Shown piece by piece: positions 37,850 to 45,700 of a DNA stretch of 64,000 bases (the first letter of the stretch is position 1; each line of letters starts with the position of its first letter). Made by a program: the position numbers and the translations under genes. The stretch spans positions 2,108,001-2,172,000 of the forward strand of contig NZ_CP102630.1 of NCBI RefSeq assembly GCF_024721605.1, read 5' to 3'. The stretch is from Sphingomicrobium flavum. GTDB taxonomy: Bacteria; Pseudomonadota; Alphaproteobacteria; Sphingomonadales; Sphingomonadaceae. The notes under the pieces are model-generated. The model worked only from the letters and a program-made list of their open reading frames with translations. It did not search any database and was not told the DNA's origin.

Positions 37850-38200
37850 ATGCTGTCCACCCTGATTGTCGCTGCCCTGGCCCAGGCCGCCCAACCCGCG
37901 CCCGCGCCCGTCTTCCAGCCCGGCACGCCGCAATTCGAAGTGCAGTGCATGACCGCCTTGAACCAGCATGCCGCGCAGGCCACCGATCCGCAGCTGCGCG
38001 CCAGCCTGTCCACCATGGCGCTCTATTATGCCGCGCGGGTCGACCTGCTTATGCAGGACGATGCCCAGCTGACCGCAGCGGTCAAACAGTCGATGGACGT
38101 GATGGCTGGCAAGGCGCTCAACACCGTCAGCCAGGCCTGCAGCCAGCAGATGAGCGCACGTCTAGGCCGCTTCCAGCGCCTCGCGCAGCAGCAGCAATAG
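37850..38200 (+). CDS. Small exported alanine/glutamine-rich protein, function unknown
   Basis: A 116-residue protein with a likely signal peptide (M-L-S-T-L-I-V-A-A-L-A-Q-A-A-Q) followed by a proline-alanine linker and a helical domain with two cysteines (V-Q-C-M-T-A-L-N and S-Q-A-C-S-Q-Q) that could form a disulphide. I do not recognise the family. GAGGAG lies eight bases before the ATG, supporting a real gene. Its stop is four bases from the convergent ligase gene. Confidence 0.65.
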   Translation: MLSTLIVAALAQAAQPAPAPVFQPGTPQFEVQCMTALNQHAAQATDPQLRASLSTMALYYAARVDLLMQDDAQLTAAVKQSMDVMAGKALNTVSQACSQQMSARLGRFQRLAQQQQ

Positions 38201-38203
38201 GGC

Positions 38204-39817
38204 CTAGCTGACCAGCTTTTCCAGGTTGGCGATTGTGTCGGCTTCTTCCGCAGGCTTGTCCTCGCGGATGCGGCTGATGCGGGGAAAGCGCATCGCCAGC
38301 CCCGATTTATGCCGTGCCGATTTGTGGACGCTGTCGAAGGCGACTTCCAGCACCAGCGTCTTTTCCACCTCGCGCACCGGGCCGAAGCGGTTGATCGTGT
38401 TGCGCCGCACGAAACGGTCGAGCTGCTTCAATTCCTCGTCCGTAAAGCCGAAATAGGCCTTGCCGACGGGGTGCAACTCGCCCTCATCGGTCCAGCAACC
38501 GAAGGTATAGTCGCTGAAATAGGATGAGCGTTTGCCCGATCCGCGCTGGGCATACATCATCACGCAATCGGCGGTCAGCGGATCGCGCTTCCACTTATAC
38601 CACAGCCCGACCTTGCGCCCCGCCACATAGGGGCTGTCCTTGCGCTTGAGCATCAGCCCTTCGACCCCCGTGTCGCGCGCTTCCTCGCGCAGGTCCGCCA
38701 GCGCATCGAAGCTGTCCGCCTCGACCAGCGCCGACAGGTCGAACCGTTCGGGATCGAGCCTTGTCATGAACCCTTCCAGCTGCGTGCGCCGCTCGCTCCA
38801 CGGCCTGGCCCGCTGGTCTTCCTTGCCGTCGAACAAGATATCGTAGAGCCGCACGAAGGCGGGATAATCGCGCTGCATCTTGCCGCTCACCGCCTTGCGG
38901 CCCAGCCGCTGCTGCAGCGCGTTGAAACTGCCCGCCTCGCCGCCCTGTTCGGCGCCGCGCACCAGCAATTCGCCATCGACCACGCCCTCGCTGGCAAAGG
39001 CCGCGCAAACATCGGGAAAGCTGTGGCCGATATCATCGCCCGTCCGGCTATAGAGCCGCGTCTCGCCCCCGGCATGGACCAGTTGCACGCGGATGCCGTC
39101 CCATTTCCATTCGGCGGCATAATCGGAAAGGTCGACGCGCTTTTCATCCTCCAGCGGGTGGGCCAGCATGAAGGGGCGGAAGACCGGCAGCTCGGTGACG
39201 TTGGGCGCCTCCGCCTTGCCTTCGCCCCAGTCGAACAAGGGGGTGAAGGGCGGCTCCAGCGCATGCCACACCTCCTCGACCGCCTCGACATCCAGCCCGA
39301 AGGCATCGGCCAGCGCCTGCTTGGCCAGCCGCGCCGATACGCCGACGCGCAAGGCGCCCGTCGCGACCTTGATCAGCGCATAACGGCCCGACGCGTCGAG
39401 ATGGTCGAGCATGTCGGCGAGCAAGGCGGGCGCCTCGCTCTTCGAAGCCTTTTGCAGCGCGGTCACCGCCGCGCCCAGCGACAGGGTGCCGTCGTCGATC
39501 TCTGGCTCGCCATCCGCCGCATCGCCCCACAGCAATGACAGCGTCTCGGCCGAATCGCCGACATAGTCGCGACTCATTTTGTAGAGCACGGGATCGATCC
39601 GCTGTTCGGCCAGCGCGCGAATGATCGAAGGCTTGATATAGGGAATCTCGACCTGGTCGGTCAGCGCCGCCAGCGCAATCCCCCGGTCGGGATCGGGCGC
39701 ACTCTTGAGATAATCGCCGATCAGCCGCAACTTGGCATTGCGGGACCGCGTGTAGGTCAGGTCATCGAGAAGGCGGGAAAAGGCGCGCATGGCATCAACA
39801 ATGCGCGGCCCCGCCAT
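38204..39817 (-). CDS. ATP-dependent DNA ligase (cisplatin-response type)
   Basis: A 537-residue DNA ligase distinct from the NAD-dependent LigA. The adenylation lysine is Lys238 in E-W-K-W-D-G-I-R; the N-terminal DNA-binding domain ([13 protein letters not shown] near residue 25) and the C-terminal OB domain (W-Y-K-W-K-R-D-P, then [10 protein letters not shown]) are complete. Such ligases usually sit with an exonuclease, a DEXH helicase and a phosphoesterase in a cross-link repair cluster, but none adjoins here. The ATG at 39817 follows GGAG by five bases. An ATG nine codons later matches the usual family start but lacks a ribosome-binding site. Confidence 0.9.
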   Translation of the reverse strand: MAGPRIVDAMRAFSRLLDDLTYTRSRNAKLRLIGDYLKSAPDPDRGIALAALTDQVEIPYIKPSIIRALAEQRIDPVLYKMSRDYVGDSAETLSLLWGDAADGEPEIDDGTLSLGAAVTALQKASKSEAPALLADMLDHLDASGRYALIKVATGALRVGVSARLAKQALADAFGLDVEAVEEVWHALEPPFTPLFDWGEGKAEAPNVTELPVFRPFMLAHPLEDEKRVDLSDYAAEWKWDGIRVQLVHAGGETRLYSRTGDDIGHSFPDVCAAFASEGVVDGELLVRGAEQGGEAGSFNALQQRLGRKAVSGKMQRDYPAFVRLYDILFDGKEDQRARPWSERRTQLEGFMTRLDPERFDLSALVEADSFDALADLREEARDTGVEGLMLKRKDSPYVAGRKVGLWYKWKRDPLTADCVMMYAQRGSGKRSSYFSDYTFGCWTDEGELHPVGKAYFGFTDEELKQLDRFVRRNTINRFGPVREVEKTLVLEVAFDSVHKSARHKSGLAMRFPRISRIREDKPAEEADTIANLEKLVS

Positions 39818-39846
39818 TAGGCTCCGGCCCTAATCGGCTCTTTCGC

Positions 39847-39875
39847 TTGACAAAAAGCGGCCCTCTCGCCAAAGA
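39847..39875 (+). promoter_or_regulatory. Candidate rpmG promoter
   Basis: A perfect TTGACA at 39847-39852 is followed, 17 bases on, by CAAAGA (39870-39875), a poor -10 sequence. The inferred transcription start near 39882 places the hairpin at 39886-39907 at the 5' end of the message. The -35 box is the main support. Confidence 0.45.
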
Positions 39876-39885
39876 CGCGCCGACT

Positions 39886-39917
39886 GGGGCGGCCCTTGGG
39901 TGCCGCCTTTCTTGTTT
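39886..39917 (+). promoter_or_regulatory. Terminator-like hairpin in the rpmG leader
   Basis: GGCGGC (39888-39893) pairs with GCCGCC (39902-39907), extendable by G-T pairs, around an 8-base loop, and is followed by TTTCTTGTTT (39908-39917). It looks like an intrinsic terminator but lies upstream of rpmG, with no plus-strand gene ending before it. It may attenuate rpmG transcription or protect the 5' end. Confidence 0.45.
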
Positions 39918-39942
39918 AACACGATTTTTTGGGACTGGACCG

Positions 39943-40110
39943 ATGGCCAAACCGGCAACCGTCAAGATCAAGCTCGTCAGCACCGCCGACACCGGCTTCT
40001 TCTATGTGACGAAGAAGAATCCGCGCAACACCACCGAAAAGATGGTGTTCCGCAAATATGACCCGGTTGCGCGCAAGCATGTCGAGTTCAAGGAAGCCAA
40101 GATCAAGTAA
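39943..40110 (+). CDS. rpmG: 50S ribosomal protein L33
   Basis: A 55-residue ribosomal protein of the large subunit: [21 protein letters not shown], then [11 protein letters not shown] and [11 protein letters not shown]. It is the cysteine-free form (no C-x-x-C zinc ribbon), typical of Gram-negative bacteria. It has its own promoter candidate and ends at a perfect intrinsic terminator. Longer in-frame starts would cross the leader hairpin. Confidence 0.96.
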   Translation: MAKPATVKIKLVSTADTGFFYVTKKNPRNTTEKMVFRKYDPVARKHVEFKEAKIK

Positions 40111-40147
40111 ACGCGATTCGCGTTACGCTTGATTGCTATCCGATTCG

Positions 40148-40173
40148 GCGGGTCCGTTCGCGGGCCCGCTTTT
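40148..40173 (+). terminator. Intrinsic terminator of rpmG
   Basis: GCGGGTCCG (40148-40156) pairs over nine base pairs (one T-G) with CGGGCCCGC (40161-40169) around a TTCG tetraloop, followed by TTTT (40170-40173). It is 37 bases after the rpmG stop and separates it from the convergent DivK-like gene. Confidence 0.88.
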
Positions 40174-40188
40174 GCGTGGGCCCGGCAG

Positions 40189-40575
40189 CTATTGCGCGGG
40201 CCCGTCTTCTTTTTGTGTCAGCAGCCCGTTCACTGTCTCAATAAATCTCGCGACCGAAATCGGCTTTTCCAGATAGGCCGCCGCGCCCGCCTGGCGGATG
40301 CGCTCGCCATCGCCTTCGCCGGCATAGGCCGTCACCGCCATGATCGGCACGCCCGCCAGCCGTTCCTCGGCGCGGATCATCCCCATCAGTTCAATGCCGT
40401 TGATAAAGGGCAGCTGGATATCGGTGATGACGAGGTCGGGCCCCAGCTCCAGCGCTGCGTCAATCGCGTCGCGGCTGTCCATCACATCCTTGGCCTCATG
40501 ACCATGCGCGGTCAAAAGGTCGCAGAACAACTTGATGTTGAGCGCGTTGTCCTCGACAACCATGATCTTCGCCAT
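40189..40575 (-). CDS. divK: Single-domain response regulator, DivK-like
   Basis: A 128-residue receiver domain without output domain. The acidic pocket is E8-D9, the phospho-acceptor is Asp52 (V-I-T-D-I-Q-L-P), and the switch Thr82 and Lys104 (Y-L-E-K-P-I) are present. The N-terminus M-A-K-I-M-V-V-E-D-N-A-L-N-I-K-L-F matches DivK, the polarity regulator that controls the kinases DivJ, PleC and DivL. From memory, many alphaproteobacteria have divK-pleD-rpmG; here rpmG is convergent and no pleD is present. Divergent from the DUF3572 gene. Confidence 0.82.
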   Translation of the reverse strand: MAKIMVVEDNALNIKLFCDLLTAHGHEAKDVMDSRDAIDAALELGPDLVITDIQLPFINGIELMGMIRAEERLAGVPIMAVTAYAGEGDGERIRQAGAAAYLEKPISVARFIETVNGLLTQKEDGPAQ

Positions 40576-40616
40576 AAAGCGCGATCCCCTGAACCCTTAG
40601 ACCCCGCAGATAGGCG

Positions 40617-40883
40617 ATGAACAAGAATAGCACAACGGACCCCTTCGCTCTGGCCCTTCAGGCCCTGGTCGCGACGCTCGCCGATGAACGCCGCGCCGAG
40701 CGGCTGCTGGCGCTGACCGGACTGGATGCGGATGCGCTGAAGCGGGGGCTCGATGATCCCTCCACGCTCGCGCAATTGCTGGAGTTTCTGGAAGCGCATG
40801 AGCCCGACCTTCTCGCGGTGGCCAATGACATCGGCGTTGCGCCGCAGGAACTGGTCCAGGCCCGGATGAGGCTGGAAGCATGA
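40617..40883 (+). CDS. DUF3572 family protein
   Basis: An 88-residue, all-helical cytosolic protein of the DUF3572 family, recognised by A-L-A-L-Q-A-L-V-A-T-L-A-D-E-R-R-A-E-R-L-L and the closing L-A-V-A-N-D-I-G-V-A-P-Q-E-L-V-Q-A. Function unknown. In Alphaproteobacteria it commonly lies next to divK, as here (41 bases, divergent). Its stop overlaps the start of the HAD gene by four bases. Confidence 0.85.
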   Translation: MNKNSTTDPFALALQALVATLADERRAERLLALTGLDADALKRGLDDPSTLAQLLEFLEAHEPDLLAVANDIGVAPQELVQARMRLEA

Positions 40884-41494
40884 GCCGCCCGCTCCTCATC
40901 ACCGATTGCGATGAAGTGCTGCTGCACATGGTCTCGCATTTCGATGCCTGGCTGATGGAAGCGCATGGCATCGACTTCGCCTTCGAAACAGGCAGCTTTG
41001 GCGGCTCGATGACCTATCACAAGACGGGCAAACAGGTCAGCGAAGACAAGGTCTGGCCACTTCTCGAAGAATTTTTCCGCAGCGAAATGGACCGCCAGAC
41101 CGCAGTCCCCGGCGCGGTCGAGGCATTGGGCCGGATCGGCGAAGTGGCGGACATCGTCATCCTCACCAATATTGGCGATGAAGCGCATTCCTGGCGCGTG
41201 CGACAGCTCGAAACCCACGGCATCCGTCACGAAGTGGTCTGCAATCGCGGCGGCAAGGGTCGCCCTGCCAAGTCGATCATCGAACGCCATGGCGCGCCGG
41301 TTGCCGCCTTCGTCGATGATCTGCCCGTCCATCATCAATCGGTCGCCAAGCATGCGCCCGATACCCACCGCCTGCACATGGTCGCCGAACCGCGCTTGGC
41401 TCCCGCCGTGCCGATGGCCGAATTTGCGCATGCCCGCATCGACCGCTGGGAAGAAGCGACCGCGTGGCTGCTCGATCGATTAGAGAATATATGA
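40880..41494 (+). CDS. HAD-superfamily hydrolase
   Basis: A 204-residue haloacid-dehalogenase-fold protein. Motif I is I-T-D-C-D-E-V-L (the two aspartates of D-x-D kept), motif II is I-L-T-N-I-G, and a late A-F-V-D-D-L-P carries the acidic motif IV; a lysine in G-R-P-A-K-S may serve as motif III. A cap of about 70 residues lies between motifs I and II. Substrate unknown. It overlaps both neighbours by four bases (ATGA), forming a coupled DUF3572-HAD-SDR chain. Confidence 0.82.
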   Translation: MSRPLLITDCDEVLLHMVSHFDAWLMEAHGIDFAFETGSFGGSMTYHKTGKQVSEDKVWPLLEEFFRSEMDRQTAVPGAVEALGRIGEVADIVILTNIGDEAHSWRVRQLETHGIRHEVVCNRGGKGRPAKSIIERHGAPVAAFVDDLPVHHQSVAKHAPDTHRLHMVAEPRLAPAVPMAEFAHARIDRWEEATAWLLDRLENI

Positions 41495-42237
41495 CCAAGA
41501 CCGCCTTCATCAGCGGCGTGACCGCCGGCATCGGCGCCGCCAGCGCCCGCATCTTCATCAAGGATGGCTGGCAGGTCGTCGGCACCGGCCGCCGTCAGGA
41601 CCGGCTCGATGCGCTGGCGGACGAACTGGGTGATGCCTTCCTCCCCGTCACCAGTGACATGCGCGATCTGGAAGATCTCGGCCGTGTCGTGCGGCAACTG
41701 CCCGAGCGCTTTGCGGGGATCGACCTTCTCATCAACAATGCCGGTCTTGCTGCGCCGATGGACGATTTCCAGGACGCCGATATCGACAAGCAGTTGAACA
41801 GCATGACCACCAATATGGACGGCCTCGTCGTGCTGACCCGCCACCTGCTGCCCACGCTGATCGAGCGCAAGGGCGCGATCATCAACCTGTCCTCGGTTGC
41901 CGCCAGCTACCCCTATCGCGGCGGAGCGGTCTATGGCGCCACCAAGGCGTTCCTCAAACAATTCAGCCTGTCGCTACGCTCGGACCTGTCGGGGACGGGG
42001 GTGCGCGTCACCTCGATCGAACCCGGCATGGCCGAAACCGAATTCACCATCGTGCGCACCGAAGGCGACAAGGCAGCGTCCGAGAAACTCTATTCGGGCA
42101 TAAACCCGATGACGGCCGAGGATATCGCAAACTCCATCCACTGGGTCGCCACTTTGCCGCCCCACCTCAACATCAACCGGCTCGAACTCATGCCCACCAG
42201 CCAGAGTTTTGCCGGTTTCGCCGTCCACCGGGATTGA
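41491..42237 (+). CDS. Short-chain dehydrogenase/reductase, YdfG-like
   Basis: A 248-residue NAD(P)-dependent oxidoreductase. The cofactor loop is S-G-V-T-A-G-I-G, followed by N-N-A-G, the catalytic serine in I-N-L-S-S-V-A-A and the Y-G-A-T-K catalytic pair. G-T-G-R-R-Q-D-R-L after strand 2 suggests NADPH preference. The sequence E-P-G-M-A-E-T-E-F and the C-terminus resemble the serine/3-hydroxy-acid dehydrogenase YdfG. Start at 41491 overlaps the HAD stop. Confidence 0.9.
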   Translation: MTKTAFISGVTAGIGAASARIFIKDGWQVVGTGRRQDRLDALADELGDAFLPVTSDMRDLEDLGRVVRQLPERFAGIDLLINNAGLAAPMDDFQDADIDKQLNSMTTNMDGLVVLTRHLLPTLIERKGAIINLSSVAASYPYRGGAVYGATKAFLKQFSLSLRSDLSGTGVRVTSIEPGMAETEFTIVRTEGDKAASEKLYSGINPMTAEDIANSIHWVATLPPHLNINRLELMPTSQSFAGFAVHRD

Positions 42238-42270
42238 CGCTGCAAAGCCACAAGAGCAGGAGCCTTTTTC

Positions 42271-42732
42271 ATGAGCATCGAACAGACACTCGCCGATCAT
42301 GGCATCACCCTTCCGGAGCCTGCCGCTCCGGTCGCCTCCTACGTCCCCGCCGTCGAATCCGGCGGTTTCCTCTACATTTCGGGCCAGATCAGCATGAACC
42401 CCGATGGCAGCCTCGTCACCGGCACATTGGGCGATGATGTCAGCCTAGAAGACGGCATCGCCGCCGCGCAGCGCTGCGGCGTCATGCTGATTGCGCAGAT
42501 GAAGAAGGCGCTGGGCTCGCTCGATCGGGTCGAACGCATCGTCAAGCTGGGCGGGTTCGTCAATTCGACCGCCGATTTCACCGACCAGCCCAAGGTCGTC
42601 AATGGCGCATCGGACCTGATGCAGCTCGCTTTCGGCGATGCCGGCAAGCATGCCCGCTCGGCGGTCGGCGTCAACACGCTGCCTTTGGGCGTCGCGGTTG
42701 AAATCGATGCCATCGTCAAGGTCCGCAGCTGA
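42271..42732 (+). CDS. RidA/YjgF-family protein
   Basis: A 153-residue trimeric Rid-family protein. RidA proteins hydrolyse reactive enamine/imine intermediates made by PLP enzymes, though this longer 150-residue form (YjgF-like with T-L-A-D-H-G-I-T-L-P-E at the start) may belong to another Rid subgroup. Visible are S-G-Q-I-S-M-N-P-D-G, V-K-L-G-G-F-V-N-S-T-A-D-F and the V-N-T-L-P-L-G-V-A-V-E-I-D-A closing strands. The canonical RidA arginine appears to be in the A-R-S-A-V-G-V stretch. AGGAG is eight bases upstream. Confidence 0.87.
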   Translation: MSIEQTLADHGITLPEPAAPVASYVPAVESGGFLYISGQISMNPDGSLVTGTLGDDVSLEDGIAAAQRCGVMLIAQMKKALGSLDRVERIVKLGGFVNSTADFTDQPKVVNGASDLMQLAFGDAGKHARSAVGVNTLPLGVAVEIDAIVKVRS

Positions 42733-43429
42733 CCCCCTGCACCCCGGCCGGGGCGGCTTCTGCCATCGCGGCCGCCACGATGAAACGGTGCCCGAAAACA
42801 GCTTGGCGGCGTTCAAGGCCGCCATCGCGATAGGCTGCGGGATCGAATGCGACCTGCAACTCTCGGCCGATCGTGTCCCCATGGTCTTCCATGACCGTGA
42901 CGGACAACGTCTGTGCGCGCGCGCCGACCTGGTCGCCGACAGTCATAGCCACGCCATCGCGGCCTGGACGCTGAAGGGCGGGGAGGAGCGGGTGCCGACG
43001 CTTGCGGCCATGCTCGAGCTGGTCGATGGCCAAGTGCCGCTCCTGCTCGAACTCAAGGAAGAGGGCCGCAATGGCGAGGCGATCGCTGCCGCCACGCTCG
43101 CGGCGCTTCGCGATTATGGTGGCCCTGTCGGGGTGATGAGCTTTTCGGCCAGCGCGATGCGTTTCATCAGGAAGGTCGCGCCCGGTATCCGCCGCGGCCT
43201 CGTCCTTTCGGGCCGTGATGCGCCCTTGCGCCGCTGGGACAAGGTACGCCGCGCCCGGCCGCACTTCCTTGCCGTCAAAGTCGATGTCGTCCACCGACCT
43301 TGGGCGCAGAAATCTCGCGAAGACGGACCGCTCTATAGCTGGACCGCGCGGACCCCCGGCGATGCCGCAAGACTTGCACGCTACGCCGATGCCCCCATCT
43401 GGGAAGGTGATGGCGCCCCACGAACCTGA
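42707..43429 (+). CDS. Glycerophosphodiester phosphodiesterase
   Basis: A 240-residue GDPD-family enzyme, TIM-barrel, hydrolysing glycerophosphodiesters to glycerol-3-phosphate and an alcohol. Catalytic features are C-H-R-G (first histidine), E-C-D-L-Q-L (metal ligands), F-H-D-R-D (second histidine) and L-L-L-E-L-K-E. The start is uncertain: the ATG at 42707 lies inside ridA (26-base overlap) and is the only usual start that keeps the catalytic H-R-G, but it lacks a clear ribosome-binding site. No signal peptide, so it is probably cytosolic. Confidence 0.83.
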   Translation: MPSSRSAADPLHPGRGGFCHRGRHDETVPENSLAAFKAAIAIGCGIECDLQLSADRVPMVFHDRDGQRLCARADLVADSHSHAIAAWTLKGGEERVPTLAAMLELVDGQVPLLLELKEEGRNGEAIAAATLAALRDYGGPVGVMSFSASAMRFIRKVAPGIRRGLVLSGRDAPLRRWDKVRRARPHFLAVKVDVVHRPWAQKSREDGPLYSWTARTPGDAARLARYADAPIWEGDGAPRT

Positions 43430-44546
43430 TCCCATTGCCCGCCTGCACCCTGCCATCGCGGCGGTGGATGCTGCCGATTGGGATGGGCTTGCAGGCGCCA
43501 GCGACCCCTTCCTCAGCCACGCCTTCCTGTCGCTGCTCGAATCCTCGGGCAGCGTGGGTGAGGGTTCGGGCTGGTCCCCGCTCCATGTCGCGGTCGAGCA
43601 GGATGGCCGCCTCATCGCTGCCGCGCCGGCCTATCTCAAGGCCCATAGCCAGGGCGAATATGTCTTCGATCATGGCTGGGCCGATGCTTGGCACCGCGCG
43701 GGCGGAGATTATTATCCCAAGCTTCAGGTCACGGTGCCCTTTACCCCCTGTCCGGGGCCGCGCCTGTTGGGCGAGGATCGCAGCGCCCTCATCGCCGCGC
43801 TCGAAGCCGTCACCGTCCAGAACCAGCTCTCCTCGGCGCATGCGACCTTCTGCGCGGATGAGGATATCGCCGCCTTCGAGGCGCGCGGCTGGCTGATCCG
43901 CCACGGCCTCCAATTTCATTGGCACAATCGGGGCTATGCCAGCTTCGACGATTTCCTCACGGCATTATCGAGCCGCAAGCGCAAGACGATGCGCCGCGAA
44001 CGCGCCCAGGCCATTGAGGGGCTGGAGATCGAAACGCTGCGCGGCGCCCAGATCGGCGACGAAGCGGTCGAGGCGATGTGGACCTTCTACCAGGATACGG
44101 GCAGCCGCAAATGGGGCCATCCCTATCTCACCCACGATTTCTTCACTGCCATGGTCGAGGCGCTGGGCGATCATCTTCTCATGTTCCTCGCCCGCCGCAA
44201 CGGGAAGCTCATTGCCGGCGCGCTCAACCTCATCGGCAAGGAGACACTCTACGGCCGCTATTGGGGCTGCGTGGAGGAAGTGCCCTTCCTCCACTTCGAG
44301 CTAAGCTACTACCGCGCGATCGACTGGGCCATCGCCCATGGTCTCAAGACGGTGCAGGCGGGCGCGCAGGGCGATCACAAGCTGGCGCGCGGCTATGAAC
44401 CCGTCATCACCCGCTCGGCCCATTTTCTCCCTCATCCGCAATTTCGCGAGGCAGTCGCTCAATTCGTCGAGGGCGAGAAGGCGGCGATGGAGCAGGAACT
44501 GGCATGGGCCAGGGCGCAATTGCCCTTCAGACAATCTGAAGGGTGA
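43410..44546 (+). CDS. GNAT-family protein of the DUF482/peptidoglycan-type
   Basis: A 378-residue protein with two GNAT-like folds. Family markers are D-P-F-L-S-H-A-F-L near the N-terminus, V-F-D-H-G-W-A-D-A-W, and Y-Y-P-K-L-Q-V-T-V-P-F-T-P, then R-K-R-K-T-M-R-R-E-R, Y-G-R-Y-W-G and Q-A-G-A-Q-G-D-H-K. Annotated elsewhere as peptidogalycan biosynthesis/recognition or DUF482; the reaction is not known. The ATG at 43410 overlaps the GDPD end by 20 bases, with GGAAGG just upstream, so ridA-GDPD-GNAT is one coupled chain. Confidence 0.83.
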   Translation: MAPHEPDPIARLHPAIAAVDAADWDGLAGASDPFLSHAFLSLLESSGSVGEGSGWSPLHVAVEQDGRLIAAAPAYLKAHSQGEYVFDHGWADAWHRAGGDYYPKLQVTVPFTPCPGPRLLGEDRSALIAALEAVTVQNQLSSAHATFCADEDIAAFEARGWLIRHGLQFHWHNRGYASFDDFLTALSSRKRKTMRRERAQAIEGLEIETLRGAQIGDEAVEAMWTFYQDTGSRKWGHPYLTHDFFTAMVEALGDHLLMFLARRNGKLIAGALNLIGKETLYGRYWGCVEEVPFLHFELSYYRAIDWAIAHGLKTVQAGAQGDHKLARGYEPVITRSAHFLPHPQFREAVAQFVEGEKAAMEQELAWARAQLPFRQSEG

Positions 44547-44687
44547 CGATTGTTGGATACATGTAGGAGAAGATGTGCTGGCCTGCTCTGCGCTCTTTGA
44601 ACGGTCAGGCGAGTCTTCCAACCAAGCTGGTGGAAACGGGTATCCAGGCACCCGAAGTTGACGAAGTTGACGACCCCCCGTTTTCAA

Positions 44688-45602
44688 TCATTCGTCGCCA
44701 AAAATCGCCACCATCCGTTCGCCATCGCTACCGCTGCGGGCGCGGTACATGCCGGGCGTCGTAAAGCTCCAGGCCGCTTCGCCCGACGGCGCCACCGCGA
44801 TCATCCCGCCGGTACCGCCCATTTCCTGCACTTCGGCCAGCACGCCGTCCAATGCCTGTTGCAGGTTCATGCCCGCATAGCGCATCCGGGCGCACACCTC
44901 ATGCGCGGCGGCGGCGCGGATGAACACTTCGCCAAGGCCGGTTGCGGAAACGGCGGCGGCGCGGTCATCGGCATAGGTGCCCGCCCCGATCAGCGGGGAA
45001 TCGCCGATCCGGCCCCAGCGCTTGGCGGTCAGCCCGCCGGTCGAGGTCGCGGCGGCGAGATGGCCCTGCGCGTCCACCGCGACCGCGCCGATGGTGCCAT
45101 ATTTGATGTCGGCATCGAAGGCGTCGGCCCCCTTGGTCAGCAGTTCGACCAGCTGGCGGTGACGCTCCTCGGTGATGAAATATTTGTTGGGCACCTGGTC
45201 GAGGCCCATTTCGCGGGCGAATTCGTCGGCGCCGTCCTTGCTCATCAGCACGTGCGGGCTGTCCTCCATCACCGCACGCGCCGCGCTGATGGGGTTCCTG
45301 GTCGATCGCATGCCCGCTACTGCCCCGGCGCGCCGCTCGGCCCCGCTCATGATCGCGGCGTCGCATTCGACATGGCCTTCATGGGTCAGCGTGCTGCCGC
45401 GCCCGGCATTGAAGGCCGGATCATCTTCCATAAGCCGCGCCACGGCTTCCACCGCATCGACCGCGTTGCCGCCCGCCGCCAGCACCGCCTCACCGGCATC
45501 GAGCGCGGCATTCAGCCCGTCGCGGCAGGCCGCTTCCATGCCCGCATCGAGCTTGCCCCGGCGCATCGATCCCGCGCCGCCATGTATCATCAAGGTCCAC
45601 AT
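44688..45602 (-). CDS. iaaA: Isoaspartyl peptidase/L-asparaginase, cytosolic form
   Basis: A 304-residue Ntn-hydrolase of the plant-type asparaginase family that removes isoaspartyl residues from dipeptides. It opens with L-M-I-H-G-G-A-G, and the autoproteolytic site G-T-I-G-A-V-A supplies the N-terminal nucleophile threonine of the beta subunit, followed by A-T-S-T-G-G-L-T and G-A-G-T-Y-A. No signal peptide: the ATG at 45602 is used instead of a TTG 14 codons upstream. Divergent from the SPFH operon. A second, exported copy lies at 50366-51454. Confidence 0.92.
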   Translation of the reverse strand: MWTLMIHGGAGSMRRGKLDAGMEAACRDGLNAALDAGEAVLAAGGNAVDAVEAVARLMEDDPAFNAGRGSTLTHEGHVECDAAIMSGAERRAGAVAGMRSTRNPISAARAVMEDSPHVLMSKDGADEFAREMGLDQVPNKYFITEERHRQLVELLTKGADAFDADIKYGTIGAVAVDAQGHLAAATSTGGLTAKRWGRIGDSPLIGAGTYADDRAAAVSATGLGEVFIRAAAAHEVCARMRYAGMNLQQALDGVLAEVQEMGGTGGMIAVAPSGEAAWSFTTPGMYRARSGSDGERMVAIFGDE

Positions 45603-45644
45603 GGCCCCAGCCCTAGCGAGCCGCCCGGACAAAAGCGATTCCAA

Positions 45645-45673
45645 TTGACACGCAAATCACAAGGATATAAATA
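45645..45673 (+). promoter_or_regulatory. Near-consensus sigma-70 promoter of the SPFH operon
   Basis: A perfect TTGACA (45645-45650) is followed by 17 bases and TAAATA (45668-45673), or by 15 bases and TATAAA (45666-45671). The region is strikingly AT-rich for this genome and contains the palindrome TGATATCA (45674-45681) at the expected transcription start. AAGGAG (45688-45693) precedes the ATG at 45701. Confidence 0.75.
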
Positions 45674-45700
45674 TGATATCAATTAAAAAGGAGACTCGAA

